Positions 1 through 5,049 of a stretch of 5,979 nucleotides of DNA are shown one piece after another. How positions within the stretch are numbered: the stretch's first letter is position 1; the number at the start of each line of letters is the position of its first letter. The DNA is from an uncultured Clostridia bacterium. Lineage in GTDB: Bacteria > Bacillota > Clostridia > Oscillospirales > Acutalibacteraceae. Where the stretch lies: assembly GCA_947623215.1 (NCBI GenBank), contig CANQGN010000099.1:1-5979 (forward strand). The letters run 5' to 3'. A model generated the notes under the pieces. The model was not told where the DNA came from, did not search any database, and saw nothing but the letters and a program-made list of their open reading frames with translations. The position numbers were made by a program, and so were the translations under genes.

Positions 1-862
1 GCCGGTAATTGCAGAGCAGGCCCTCCGTACCGGCGGGCAGCAACCGGCTTTGATTGGCGGCGATTTCCGCCGGGGTGCGCTGTGCGCTCCACAGGCGAAC
101 GTCGCCCATCTGCCCGGTGTAGGTGCGCCCCTCAAACCCCTCCGGCCCGCAGCCAAGGGTAAGGGTGCCCTCGCCCGGCAGAGGGCCGGTAAAGGCGGCG
201 GTGGCAACAGCGGTACCGTTTACATAAAGCGTGACGGTTTTACCGGCCGGGTCTACGGCATAGGCAAGGTGGCTCCAAACCTCCGCCGGCAGGGCTGCGC
301 CAAAGGCCAGCTGCTGCTCGCCCATTTGGCCGACAAGCTCGCCGTTTTCGTCCACTCCCAGCGTAAAGCATTCGGCAGCCGTTTTTCCCCGGTAGCAGAG
401 CAGGCCGGCGGCTTCGTCGTCTTCCTCCGGCGGGGTTACCCCCTCCAGCAGTACAATTTTGGCATAGTCTACCCGCAGCACATTGGCGCGGCTCATGGTG
501 TTGGTAGAAAGGCGGAACCACTTAATGGCGGTCAATTCAAAGGTGCCGGTCTCCATAGGGGCTTCGGCCAGCGGCAGTACCAGCTCGTTCCAGCCGCTTT
601 GCAGGCCAATTTCGTGGGTGTACCAGGCAAGCTCGTTCTGGTCCATGGTTTTGCTGGCAATCTCTAAATTCCCCCCGGCGGCCAGGAGCGAGGCGTCTTC
701 AATATAAATGCGCAGCGCCAGCCCCAACTGCTCGCGGGTGTAGCTGCCGGGCAGCGGAATGCCCGCCGCGCTCGTCATATCCTTGCGCAGCGAGGTCCAG
801 GTACCGGCGGGAATGTCTACCTGCAAATAGTCCACGCCGTCCTGCTGCTCGTAGTGGCGGTA
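1..862 (-). CDS. LamG/ConA-like domain protein, 3' part of the same gene after a frameshift (partial)
   Basis: Reading minus-strand codons from TAC at 862-860 gives 287 codons with no stop down to the window edge. It starts YRHYEQQDGVDYLQV, which resembles the EQQGDF region of module 1 and the TYLQVDY region of module 2. The module 3 signatures follow in order: LALRIYIEDASLL, MDQNELAW, GWNELVLPLAEAP, IKWFRLSTNT. After a TPPEEDDEA linker comes a LamG-like jellyroll (LamG_3/laminin-G superfamily pattern): VWSHLAYAVDPAGKTVTLYVNG, then GQMGDVRLWSAQRTPAEI, then LPAGTEGLLCNYR. These are the usual ligand-face strands and terminal motif of such domains. There is no good independent start: the first in-frame ATG (778) has an SD-like AAGGA only 2 bases away. 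I take this as the continuation of the gene starting at 2088, not a separate gene. The 3' end and any wall anchor lie beyond the window. Confidence 0.7.
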
Positions 863-1050
863 GAATCGGTATTGTCAAACTCGCTGATAATCCATTGGGT
901 TTGCGGGGCTACCCGCACAATGGCAATATCGTCTAAACAAATGGTGTTGTGCCCCGCGGGGTCGGTAATGGTGTTGGCGTAAAAACGGAACCAGCGAATG
1001 GGGCCCACGGTAAAATGCCCCGTCTCTTTGGGGGCTTCGGCCAGCGGCAG
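558..1050. repeat. Direct repeat within the LamG-protein gene (modules 2 and 3)
   Basis: A perfect 20-base match is present at 558-577 and 1031-1050, with a spacing of 473 bases. It encodes the LPLAEAP segment of modules 3 and 2, and the flanking sequence is also similar (the GWN codons, cattccagccg-like and gttccagccg-like). This indicates duplication of the module at the DNA level, not only distant protein similarity. Module 1 has diverged further (LTLEFGDGS at the equivalent place). Confidence 0.75.
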
Positions 1051-2088
1051 CAGCAAATCATTCCAGCCGTTTTGCAGCGGCAGCGCGCCCTTGCCCCAGC
1101 TCAGCTCGTCTTTATCCATACCGCCGCTGGCGATTTCCATTTCATACTGGTATTGATTCAATAAGGCCACGTCTTCCACGTACATGCGCAGCGAAAGGGC
1201 CAGCTGGTCGCGGGTGTACTCGGGCGGCACGGTTACCAGCCCCTCGCCGGTGTTTGCCCGCCGCAGCGAGCAATACTCCCCGGTGCCATAGTCTACCTGC
1301 AAGTAGGTTTTGCCTCCGCTGGTAACCGGGCGCAGGTTAGAACCGGCAAAAGAATCGTACATGCCGTCATTGCCGTCGCAGTCGCTAATCACCCAGCGGT
1401 TGCCGCTGTAGGCCTGCGGCTTTACCCAGGCTTCGCCCGTTAAAGGCAGACCCGGCAGCGTGGGGGTTTCTACCGTAAAGCCGCCGTTAAACCGGGCGCC
1501 GCCGTGCGAGGGCTCTACCCGCAAATCCCCCAGCCCCACGGTGGTTTCGGCCGAAAAGTGAAGATAGAGTCGAAAATAATTGATGCCAGCGAGATTCGGC
1601 GTACCGCCGGTAATGGAACCGTCTCCGAATTCCAGCGTTAAATCATTCCACCCGCGTTTCAGCGACCAGTCGCCCGCCAGCCAGTGGATTTCCTCTTTGT
1701 CACAGGTGCCGCTGCTGGTGAGCTCCAGCTGGGGCGCACCCGACGCGCTGAGCAACGAGGGGTCTTCTACGTAGAGCTGCAGCCGCATGGCCAAATAGGG
1801 CAGCTCGTAGTCCGCCATGTTGAGGGCGGGGGTAATCGGCCGCACAATCGAGAAATTCAGGGCTTTGCCCATAAGCGCGGCAAAATCCCCCTGCTGCTCT
1901 ACCCGCTTATCACTCACGCCGGAGAGGGTGTAGTTGGTATCTTTGGCAAAGTCCAGCACCGAAAAGGCGGTGGGGGCGTCGGCGTCGTCGGCCTCCGCTT
2001 CCTCCCCAAACGTGGGCATGGCAAAGCCGGCCGCCAGAATAGCCGCCGACAGCAGCGCGCCGAGTGCGCGTTTGAACATCTGTTTCAT
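817..2088 (-). CDS. Secreted multi-module beta-rich protein, 5' part of a frameshifted LamG-protein gene
   Basis: As read, this encodes 423 residues; the first 408 look genuine and the last 15 (after Asp408) are out of frame. The ATG follows a strong AAGGAGGAA site. Residues 1-28 form a signal peptide (KQMFKR, then a hydrophobic stretch, probable cleavage near TFG-EE), so the product is exported; no lipobox Cys is seen. An acidic linker (EEAEADDADA) follows. Two copies of one module come next, at about 41-192 and 231-393, and a third begins at about 398. Each shares the signatures LxLRxYVED..LL, the pattern GWNDL.L, WFR.Y or YFRLY, and a closing D-[DL]-[IR]-x-[VI] strand. The pattern suggests a beta-sandwich, carbohydrate-binding-like fold, but I do not recognise the family. 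The true protein continues in another frame from about 862 leftwards into a LamG domain. A surface or glycan-binding role is inference only. No promoter was found; an unusual repeat element lies just upstream. Confidence 0.75.
   Translation of the reverse strand: MKQMFKRALGALLSAAILAAGFAMPTFGEEAEADDADAPTAFSVLDFAKDTNYTLSGVSDKRVEQQGDFAALMGKALNFSIVRPITPALNMADYELPYLAMRLQLYVEDPSLLSASGAPQLELTSSGTCDKEEIHWLAGDWSLKRGWNDLTLEFGDGSITGGTPNLAGINYFRLYLHFSAETTVGLGDLRVEPSHGGARFNGGFTVETPTLPGLPLTGEAWVKPQAYSGNRWVISDCDGNDGMYDSFAGSNLRPVTSGGKTYLQVDYGTGEYCSLRRANTGEGLVTVPPEYTRDQLALSLRMYVEDVALLNQYQYEMEIASGGMDKDELSWGKGALPLQNGWNDLLLPLAEAPKETGHFTVGPIRWFRFYANTITDPAGHNTICLDDIAIVRVAPQTQWIISEFDNTDSTATTSSRTAWTICR
860..867 (-). 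other. Frameshift site joining the two parts of the LamG-protein gene
   Basis: Homology between the repeated modules is kept in the frame of the 2088 start up to GAT (867-865), and in the other frame from TAC (862-860). Two bases, TC, are left between them. One missing base (TCN TAC) restores a continuous reading. No X-XXY-YYZ slippery heptamer and no strong downstream hairpin is evident, so a mutation or a sequencing/assembly error is more likely than programmed frameshifting. Confidence 0.7.
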
Positions 2089-2092
2089 AAAG

Positions 2093-2106
2093 GTTCCTCC
2101 TTGAAC
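2093..2106 (-). promoter_or_regulatory. Strong Shine-Dalgarno site of the LamG-protein gene, within a small inverted repeat
   Basis: On the minus strand the SD core AAGGAG (2102-2097) is flanked by GTTC (2106-2103) and GAAC (2096-2093), eight bases before... the ATG region ending at 2088. The site is a near-perfect anti-16S match and fixes the ATG at 2088-2086 as the start. The 4-bp stem is too short to be a convincing translation switch on its own. Confidence 0.6.
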
Positions 2107-2115
2107 TCCGTTCTT

Positions 2116-2130
2116 CCGGCCCCCGGCCGG
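2116..2130. other. GC-only hairpin upstream of the LamG-protein gene
   Basis: This is a perfect palindrome, CCGGCC-CCC-GGCCGG (6-bp stem, 3-base loop), placed between the nested inverted-repeat element and the Shine-Dalgarno site. No U-run follows on either strand, so it does not look like a terminator. It may belong to the end of the repeat element or shape the mRNA leader. Confidence 0.5.
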
Positions 2131-2412
2131 TTAAGGCGAGGGGAGCCGAACCCGCGTCGGTTTTCAGCGGCGGATTTGCGCCCATGCGGCGTCATCGCCC
2201 TTGACAATACGTCAAGTATTCTCTGCGGGCGCTTCCTTGCCTGAACACAAATCCGCTCGCTGAAAACTACTTCGCACCCCTCGCTGAGAAATTTTTGAGA
2301 ACTTTTTCGTTCGGAGGACGAAGCCTTGCTGGCGCAAGGCAAGGACGACGGGCGGAAAAGGGCCAAAAAGGGCCTGCGAGGGGCGGCGTGTGTTCGACTC
2401 CCCTCGCCTTAA
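2131..2412. repeat. Nested multi-branch inverted-repeat element of unknown function
   Basis: Outer arms at 2131-2151 and 2392-2412 are complementary over 21 bases with one mismatch (core TTAAGGCGAGGGGAG). Two substructures nest inside. Arm A pairs 2161-2178 with 2248-2266 (one bulged base), extended by GCGCCC (2178-2183) with GGGCGC (2227-2232), and capped by TTGAC-AATAC-GTCAA at 2201-2215. Arm B pairs CCCCTCGC (2277-2284) with GCGAGGGG (2376-2383) and contains the hairpin GCCTTGC-TGGC-GCAAGGC at 2323-2340. All the pairs are mutually compatible, giving a closed three-way layout. No transposase and no credible ORF lies inside. It could be a non-autonomous mobile repeat (MITE-like) or a structured RNA gene or leader; the sequence alone does not decide. 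Confidence 0.6.
2323..2340. repeat. Perfect 7-bp stem-loop inside the repeat element
   Basis: GCCTTGC and GCAAGGC flank a TGGC tetraloop, and CAAGG is repeated directly just beyond it. This is the clearest local hairpin of the intergenic element and would form the tip of arm B in the proposed fold. Confidence 0.65.
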
Positions 2413-2504
2413 GGAAAACGCAAAGGGGACAAACCGTTGGCAAAACCCATAGAGCTATTAGGAATATGCAAGACGCTCGACTATTCAGTTGTAATAGGGC
2501 AAAC
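2413..2504. other. Intergenic stretch with no recognised feature
   Basis: These roughly 90 bases lie between the inverted-repeat element and the hairpin after upp. They are less GC-rich than the surroundings. I see no gene with a ribosome site and no convincing promoter on either strand. A minus-strand promoter for the secreted-protein gene would be expected here or inside the repeat element, but none stands out. Confidence 0.5.
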
Positions 2505-2543
2505 GGCGCGGCAGGCGACTGAGGACGCCGCCCTGCCCGCGCC
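2505..2543 (-). terminator. GC-rich hairpin after upp, possible operon terminator
   Basis: On the minus strand, GGCGCGGGCAGGGCG (2543-2529) pairs with CGCCTGCCGCGCC (2517-2505), leaving two single-G bulges and an 11-base loop. It starts 11 bases after the upp stop codon. Only a weak T tract (GTTTGCCC) follows, so intrinsic termination may be inefficient, but position and stability fit the end of the tsaE-tsaB-rpiB-upp operon. Confidence 0.5.
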
Positions 2544-2553
2544 CTTATAAATG

Positions 2554-3183
2554 TTACAGCGTGCCGAAAATGCGGTCGCCCGCGTCGCCCAGCCCCGGGC
2601 AAATGTAGCAATGCTCGTTTAAGCAGTCGTCTACCGCCGCGGTTATCACCGGTACGTCCGGGTGAGCGGCCTCAAAGGCCTTTAAGCCCTCCGGCGCGGC
2701 GATGATGCACACAAACTTAATGTGCCGGGGGTTGCGGGCCTTAATTTGGGTAATGGCGTCTACCGCCGAACCGCCGGTCGCCAGCATGGGGTCAACCACA
2801 AACACGTCGCGCTCCGGCAAATCGTCCGGCAGCTTGCAGTAATACTCTACCGGTTCGTGGGTTTCGGGGTCGCGGTAAAGGCCGATGTGCCCCACCTTGG
2901 CCGCCGGGAGCAGGTTCAGCATACCGTCTACCATGCCAAGCCCCGCCCGTAAAATGGGCACCACCACCTGCTTGCGCCCGGCCACTACTTTGGTAGAGGC
3001 TTTCATCAGCGGCGTTTCTATCACAGCGTCGGTCAGGGGCAGGTCGCGGGTGGTTTCGTAGCAAAGCAGGGTGGCGATTTCTGCCACCAGTGCGCGGAAT
3101 TGCTGCGAACCGGTGTTTTTATCGCGCAAAAAGGTGAGCTTGTGCTGTACCAGCGGGTGGTCTACAACCGTTAAATTTTTCAT
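2554..3183 (-). CDS. upp: Uracil phosphoribosyltransferase
   Basis: This cytosolic enzyme converts uracil plus PRPP to UMP and diphosphate (pyrimidine salvage). At 209 residues it is the normal family length and appears complete. Visible landmarks are the N-terminal VVDHPLVQHKLTFLRDK (6-22), VPILRAGLGM (75-84), GLYRDPETHEPVEYYCKLP (101-119), the PRPP-binding loop DPMLATGGSA (131-140), and the uracil-binding C-terminal segment PGLGDAGDRIFGT (196-208). The ATG at 3183-3181 is preceded by AGAAGGGA, with the usual spacing. It lies 49 bases after rpiB and is probably the last gene of the operon, followed by a GC-rich hairpin. RpiB supplies ribose-5-P, the precursor of the PRPP that Upp consumes, which fits the pairing. 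All key motifs are intact. Confidence 0.97.
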   Translation of the reverse strand: MKNLTVVDHPLVQHKLTFLRDKNTGSQQFRALVAEIATLLCYETTRDLPLTDAVIETPLMKASTKVVAGRKQVVVPILRAGLGMVDGMLNLLPAAKVGHIGLYRDPETHEPVEYYCKLPDDLPERDVFVVDPMLATGGSAVDAITQIKARNPRHIKFVCIIAAPEGLKAFEAAHPDVPVITAAVDDCLNEHCYICPGLGDAGDRIFGTL

Positions 3184-3232
3184 GCGGATTCGTCCCTTCT
3201 GATGAAAGTTTGATTGAAGCGGGCGGCGAAAG

Positions 3233-3682
3233 TTAGCTCCGCTCGCCGTTTTCTATATCCGTAATCATTTGCACCCGCAGGGCGTGGCGGCCGCCCTCAA
3301 AGGGGGTGTTTAAAAACAAATCCACCATTTCGGTGGCAACGCCGGGGCCGACTACCCGCCCGCCAAGGCACAAAATGTTGGCATCGTTGTGCAGCCGGGT
3401 GTACTTTACGCTGTAATGGTCCGAGCAGACCGCCGCGCGAATGCCCTTGACCTTGTTGGCGGCAAGCGACATACCAATGCCGGTGCCGCACACCAAAATG
3501 CCGCGCTCGCACTCACCGGCGGCAACAGCCTTGGCGACCGGCAGAGCAATGTCTGGGTAATTGACCGACTGGTACTCATGAATGCCAAAGTCGGCTACCT
3601 CTACCCCGCTTTGCTGCAAGTGGGCCACGATTTCCTTTTTCAAATCCAGTCCGCCATGGTCGCATCCTATGGCAATTTTCAT
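3233..3682 (-). CDS. rpiB: Ribose-5-phosphate isomerase B
   Basis: RpiB interconverts D-ribose-5-P and D-ribulose-5-P in the non-oxidative pentose phosphate pathway (RpiB/LacA/LacB family, cytosolic). I chose the ATG at 3682-3680 (149 residues). The frame extends to a TTG at 3700, but MKIAIGCDHGG is the canonical N-terminus, and GAAAGGATGG lies just upstream of this ATG as the ribosome site. Motifs: GCDHGG (6-11); the active-site loop CGTGIGMS (65-72) with catalytic Cys65; and HNDANILCLGGRVVG (98-112), whose His98 is the expected ring-opening residue. CGTGIG with HNDANIL favours RpiB over the galactose-6-P isomerase subunits LacA/LacB, though activity on other sugar phosphates such as allose-6-P cannot be excluded. 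It lies about 40 bases after tsaB and 49 before upp. Confidence 0.95.
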   Translation of the reverse strand: MKIAIGCDHGGLDLKKEIVAHLQQSGVEVADFGIHEYQSVNYPDIALPVAKAVAAGECERGILVCGTGIGMSLAANKVKGIRAAVCSDHYSVKYTRLHNDANILCLGGRVVGPGVATEMVDLFLNTPFEGGRHALRVQMITDIENGERS

Positions 3683-3722
3683 CTTGTTCCATCCTTTCAA
3701 ATAATAGGCAATTTCAAGTTTT

Positions 3723-4412
3723 TTATTGTTGGTTCAGCCGCTCGGCCCGCAGCCGTTCGGCCTGGGGCGGCCGCAGGTAAAGCGGGCGCAAAGCCTCCGG
3801 CGTGGTAACGGGGGCGGTCTCTCCCAGCAGCGCCGCAAAGGCGGCGCGGGGGTAGCGCAGCGGCTCGGGGGCCAGCCGCACCTGCCGCCGGTTTTGCAGC
3901 AGCGGCAGCAGCAGCTCGGCGCCGTCTCCGCACAAGGTAAGCGGCCGGTCGTCTTGCAGCAGCTCCTCCGCCAGCGCCTCGGCCGCTATGGCGCGGTCTT
4001 CTACCAGCCGCCGGGGAGCGTCTGCCCCGCCGGTAAAGAGGGCGTTGTAAAACTGGCCCCGCCTGGCGTCCAGCACCGGGCAAAGCAGCCCCTCAAAGGC
4101 CGCCGTGCCCATGGCCAGCACGGCTAAGGACGAAAGCGGCGCACAGGGTACGTTACCGGGCAGCGCCATGCCCTTTACCGCCGCCACGCCAATGCGCACG
4201 CCGGTAAACGACCCCGGCCCCACGCAAACGGCAAAGCGGTCTACGGAAGAGAGCGAAAGCTCGCAGGCGGTAAGCACAGCTTCTACCATGGGCATTAAGG
4301 TGCGGCTGTGCTGCAACCCCACGCAGGTATAGCGCTCGGCCAGCAGCCGCCCGTCTTGCACCAGCGCGGCAGAGGCGGCCTTGCCGGTAGAGTCAACCGC
4401 AAGCGTTAACAT
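3723..4412 (-). CDS. tsaB: tRNA t6A37 threonylcarbamoyladenosine biosynthesis protein TsaB
   Basis: TsaB is the non-catalytic ASKHA-fold partner of TsaD. With TsaE it supports transfer of threonylcarbamoyl-AMP (made by TsaC/TsaC2) to A37 of ANN-decoding tRNAs. The product has 229 residues, the family norm. The longer open frame to 4523 is rejected: MLTLAVDSTGKAASAAL is the standard N-terminus and GGGGGAG sits four bases before the ATG at 4412. Visible motifs: VDST (6-9, the usual DTS-type beta-hairpin), GPGSFTGVRIG (65-75), LDARRGQFY (114-122), and the C-terminal PLYLRPPQAER (210-220). The start overlaps the tsaE stop by 7 bases (ATGTTAA), suggesting translational coupling. TsaD and TsaC are not in this window. 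Confidence 0.95.
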   Translation of the reverse strand: MLTLAVDSTGKAASAALVQDGRLLAERYTCVGLQHSRTLMPMVEAVLTACELSLSSVDRFAVCVGPGSFTGVRIGVAAVKGMALPGNVPCAPLSSLAVLAMGTAAFEGLLCPVLDARRGQFYNALFTGGADAPRRLVEDRAIAAEALAEELLQDDRPLTLCGDGAELLLPLLQNRRQVRLAPEPLRYPRAAFAALLGETAPVTTPEALRPLYLRPPQAERLRAERLNQQ

Positions 4413-4837
4413 GCCGCTCCCCCTTTTTGAATGGTAATCACCCGGTCGTTTGCCTGCTCGCCGTAGGCCAGCCGCACGGTAAGGGCGCCGGGGGGCAGCG
4501 CGTCGCCCAGCCGTTCGCTCCACTCTACCGCTACCAGCCCCTGCTCGCAGCAGTCGTAAAACCCGCAGCTTTCCAGTTCGTCTTCGTCTGCAATGCGGTA
4601 AAGGTCAAAGTGAAAGAGCTCAACCCGCCCGCCGGTGTAGGCGTGTACCAGCGCAAAGGTGGACGACGAGACCTCTCCCCCGTAGCCGACCCCCCGGCAC
4701 ATGCCCCGCACAAAGGCGGTTTTGCCGGCGCCGAGCTCGCCGTACAGGGCCACCACGCCGCCAGACAGCCCCTCTGCCAGCCGACAGCCGAGCGCTTCGG
4801 TTTCGGCTGTGCTGTGCGTTACAAAGCGACCCTCCAT
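4406..4837 (-). CDS. tsaE: tRNA t6A37 biosynthesis ATPase TsaE
   Basis: TsaE is a small P-loop ATPase that binds the TsaB-TsaD complex and is needed for multiple turnover of t6A formation in bacteria. The product has 143 residues. Walker A is GELGAGKT (33-40); the Thr-containing segment SSSTFALVHAY (57-67) corresponds to the usual SPTF.LVNEY; then HFDLYR (76-81) and VEWSERLGD (104-112), the Walker-B-like acidic motif. The frame is open to an ATG at 4906, but a minus-strand -10 element lies at 4890-4885, so that ATG would precede the transcription start. The ATG at 4837, with AGGGG six bases upstream, is the only in-frame start after the promoter. It is the first gene of the tsaE-tsaB-rpiB-upp operon. 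Confidence 0.95.
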   Translation of the reverse strand: MEGRFVTHSTAETEALGCRLAEGLSGGVVALYGELGAGKTAFVRGMCRGVGYGGEVSSSTFALVHAYTGGRVELFHFDLYRIADEDELESCGFYDCCEQGLVAVEWSERLGDALPPGALTVRLAYGEQANDRVITIQKGGAAC

Positions 4838-4884
4838 GGCGCGCCCCTCTCCCCCGGCGGCTCGTCCGGCCGGGCATTTTCTAT

Positions 4885-4913
4885 ATTGTAGCACACTTTT
4901 TTCCATTTGAAAA
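4885..4913 (-). promoter_or_regulatory. Extended -10 promoter of the tsaE operon
   Basis: On the minus strand, TACAAT (4890-4885) is preceded by TGC, an extended -10. TTTTCA (4913-4908), 17 bases upstream, is a fair -35. Initiation near 4878 would leave a leader of about 40 bases before the tsaE ATG. This matches the sigma-A consensus of Firmicutes. It also decides the tsaE start codon. Confidence 0.7.
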
Positions 4914-4934
4914 GGGGATTTTTTGAAAAAACGC

Positions 4935-4963
4935 TTGTCATTCGCCCACCGGTCTTATATACT
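4935..4963 (+). promoter_or_regulatory. Upstream promoter (P1) of the SEDS gene
   Basis: TTGTCA (4935-4940) and TATACT (4958-4963) are separated by 17 bases, five of six matches in each box to the sigma-A consensus. The resulting leader would be about 80 bases. It lies back to back with the tsaE-operon promoter, the two -35 boxes being about 20 bases apart. Confidence 0.65.
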
Positions 4964-4978
4964 ATAAAAAAGTGCGGC

Positions 4979-5007
4979 TTGCATTTTGCGCCGCCCCGGC
5001 ATATAAT
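4979..5007 (+). promoter_or_regulatory. Downstream promoter (P2) of the SEDS gene
   Basis: A perfect TATAAT at 5002-5007 follows a weaker TTGCAT (4979-4984) with a 17-base spacer. Transcription would start near 5014, about 36 bases before the ATG. Together with P1 this makes a tandem arrangement; which one dominates cannot be seen from sequence. Confidence 0.6.
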
Positions 5008-5049
5008 ACGGGTAGTGCCACCCAACCCAAACGAAAAGGAATCGACCGC

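Noticed and set aside
50..667. A 205-codon open frame on the plus strand
   Set aside because: It is antisense to the continuous LamG-domain reading frame, which has clear family motifs. The plus-strand product has no recognisable domain and is Arg/Gly-rich, as expected of a shadow frame in GC-rich DNA.
860..867. Programmed ribosomal frameshifting in the LamG-protein gene
   Set aside because: There is no slippery heptamer, no SD-like stimulator at the right spacing and no clear downstream stem-loop. A -1 shift would work arithmetically, but nothing supports it.
2085..2366. A 93-codon minus-strand frame just before the secreted-protein gene
   Set aside because: It begins at a TTG with no supporting ribosome site, runs through the inverted-repeat element, and overlaps the well-supported ATG at 2088. 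It is best explained as a chance frame in the repeat.
2386..2410. tRNA-like T-arm sequence (GTGTTCGACTCCC)
   Set aside because: The T-stem does not pair beyond the closing G-C, and no acceptor, anticodon or D arm could be fitted around it. I do not call a tRNA or a tRNA-derived attachment site.
2295..2522. A 75-codon plus-strand frame and a 114-codon minus-strand frame (2267-2611) over the repeat element
   Set aside because: Neither has a convincing Shine-Dalgarno site or domain; the minus frame also overlaps the 3' end of upp. Both are low-complexity Arg/Pro/Ala-rich.
3698..3700. TTG start giving an rpiB product six residues longer
   Set aside because: The ATG at 3682 has a ribosome site (GAAAGGATGG) directly upstream and gives the canonical MKIAIGCDHGG N-terminus.
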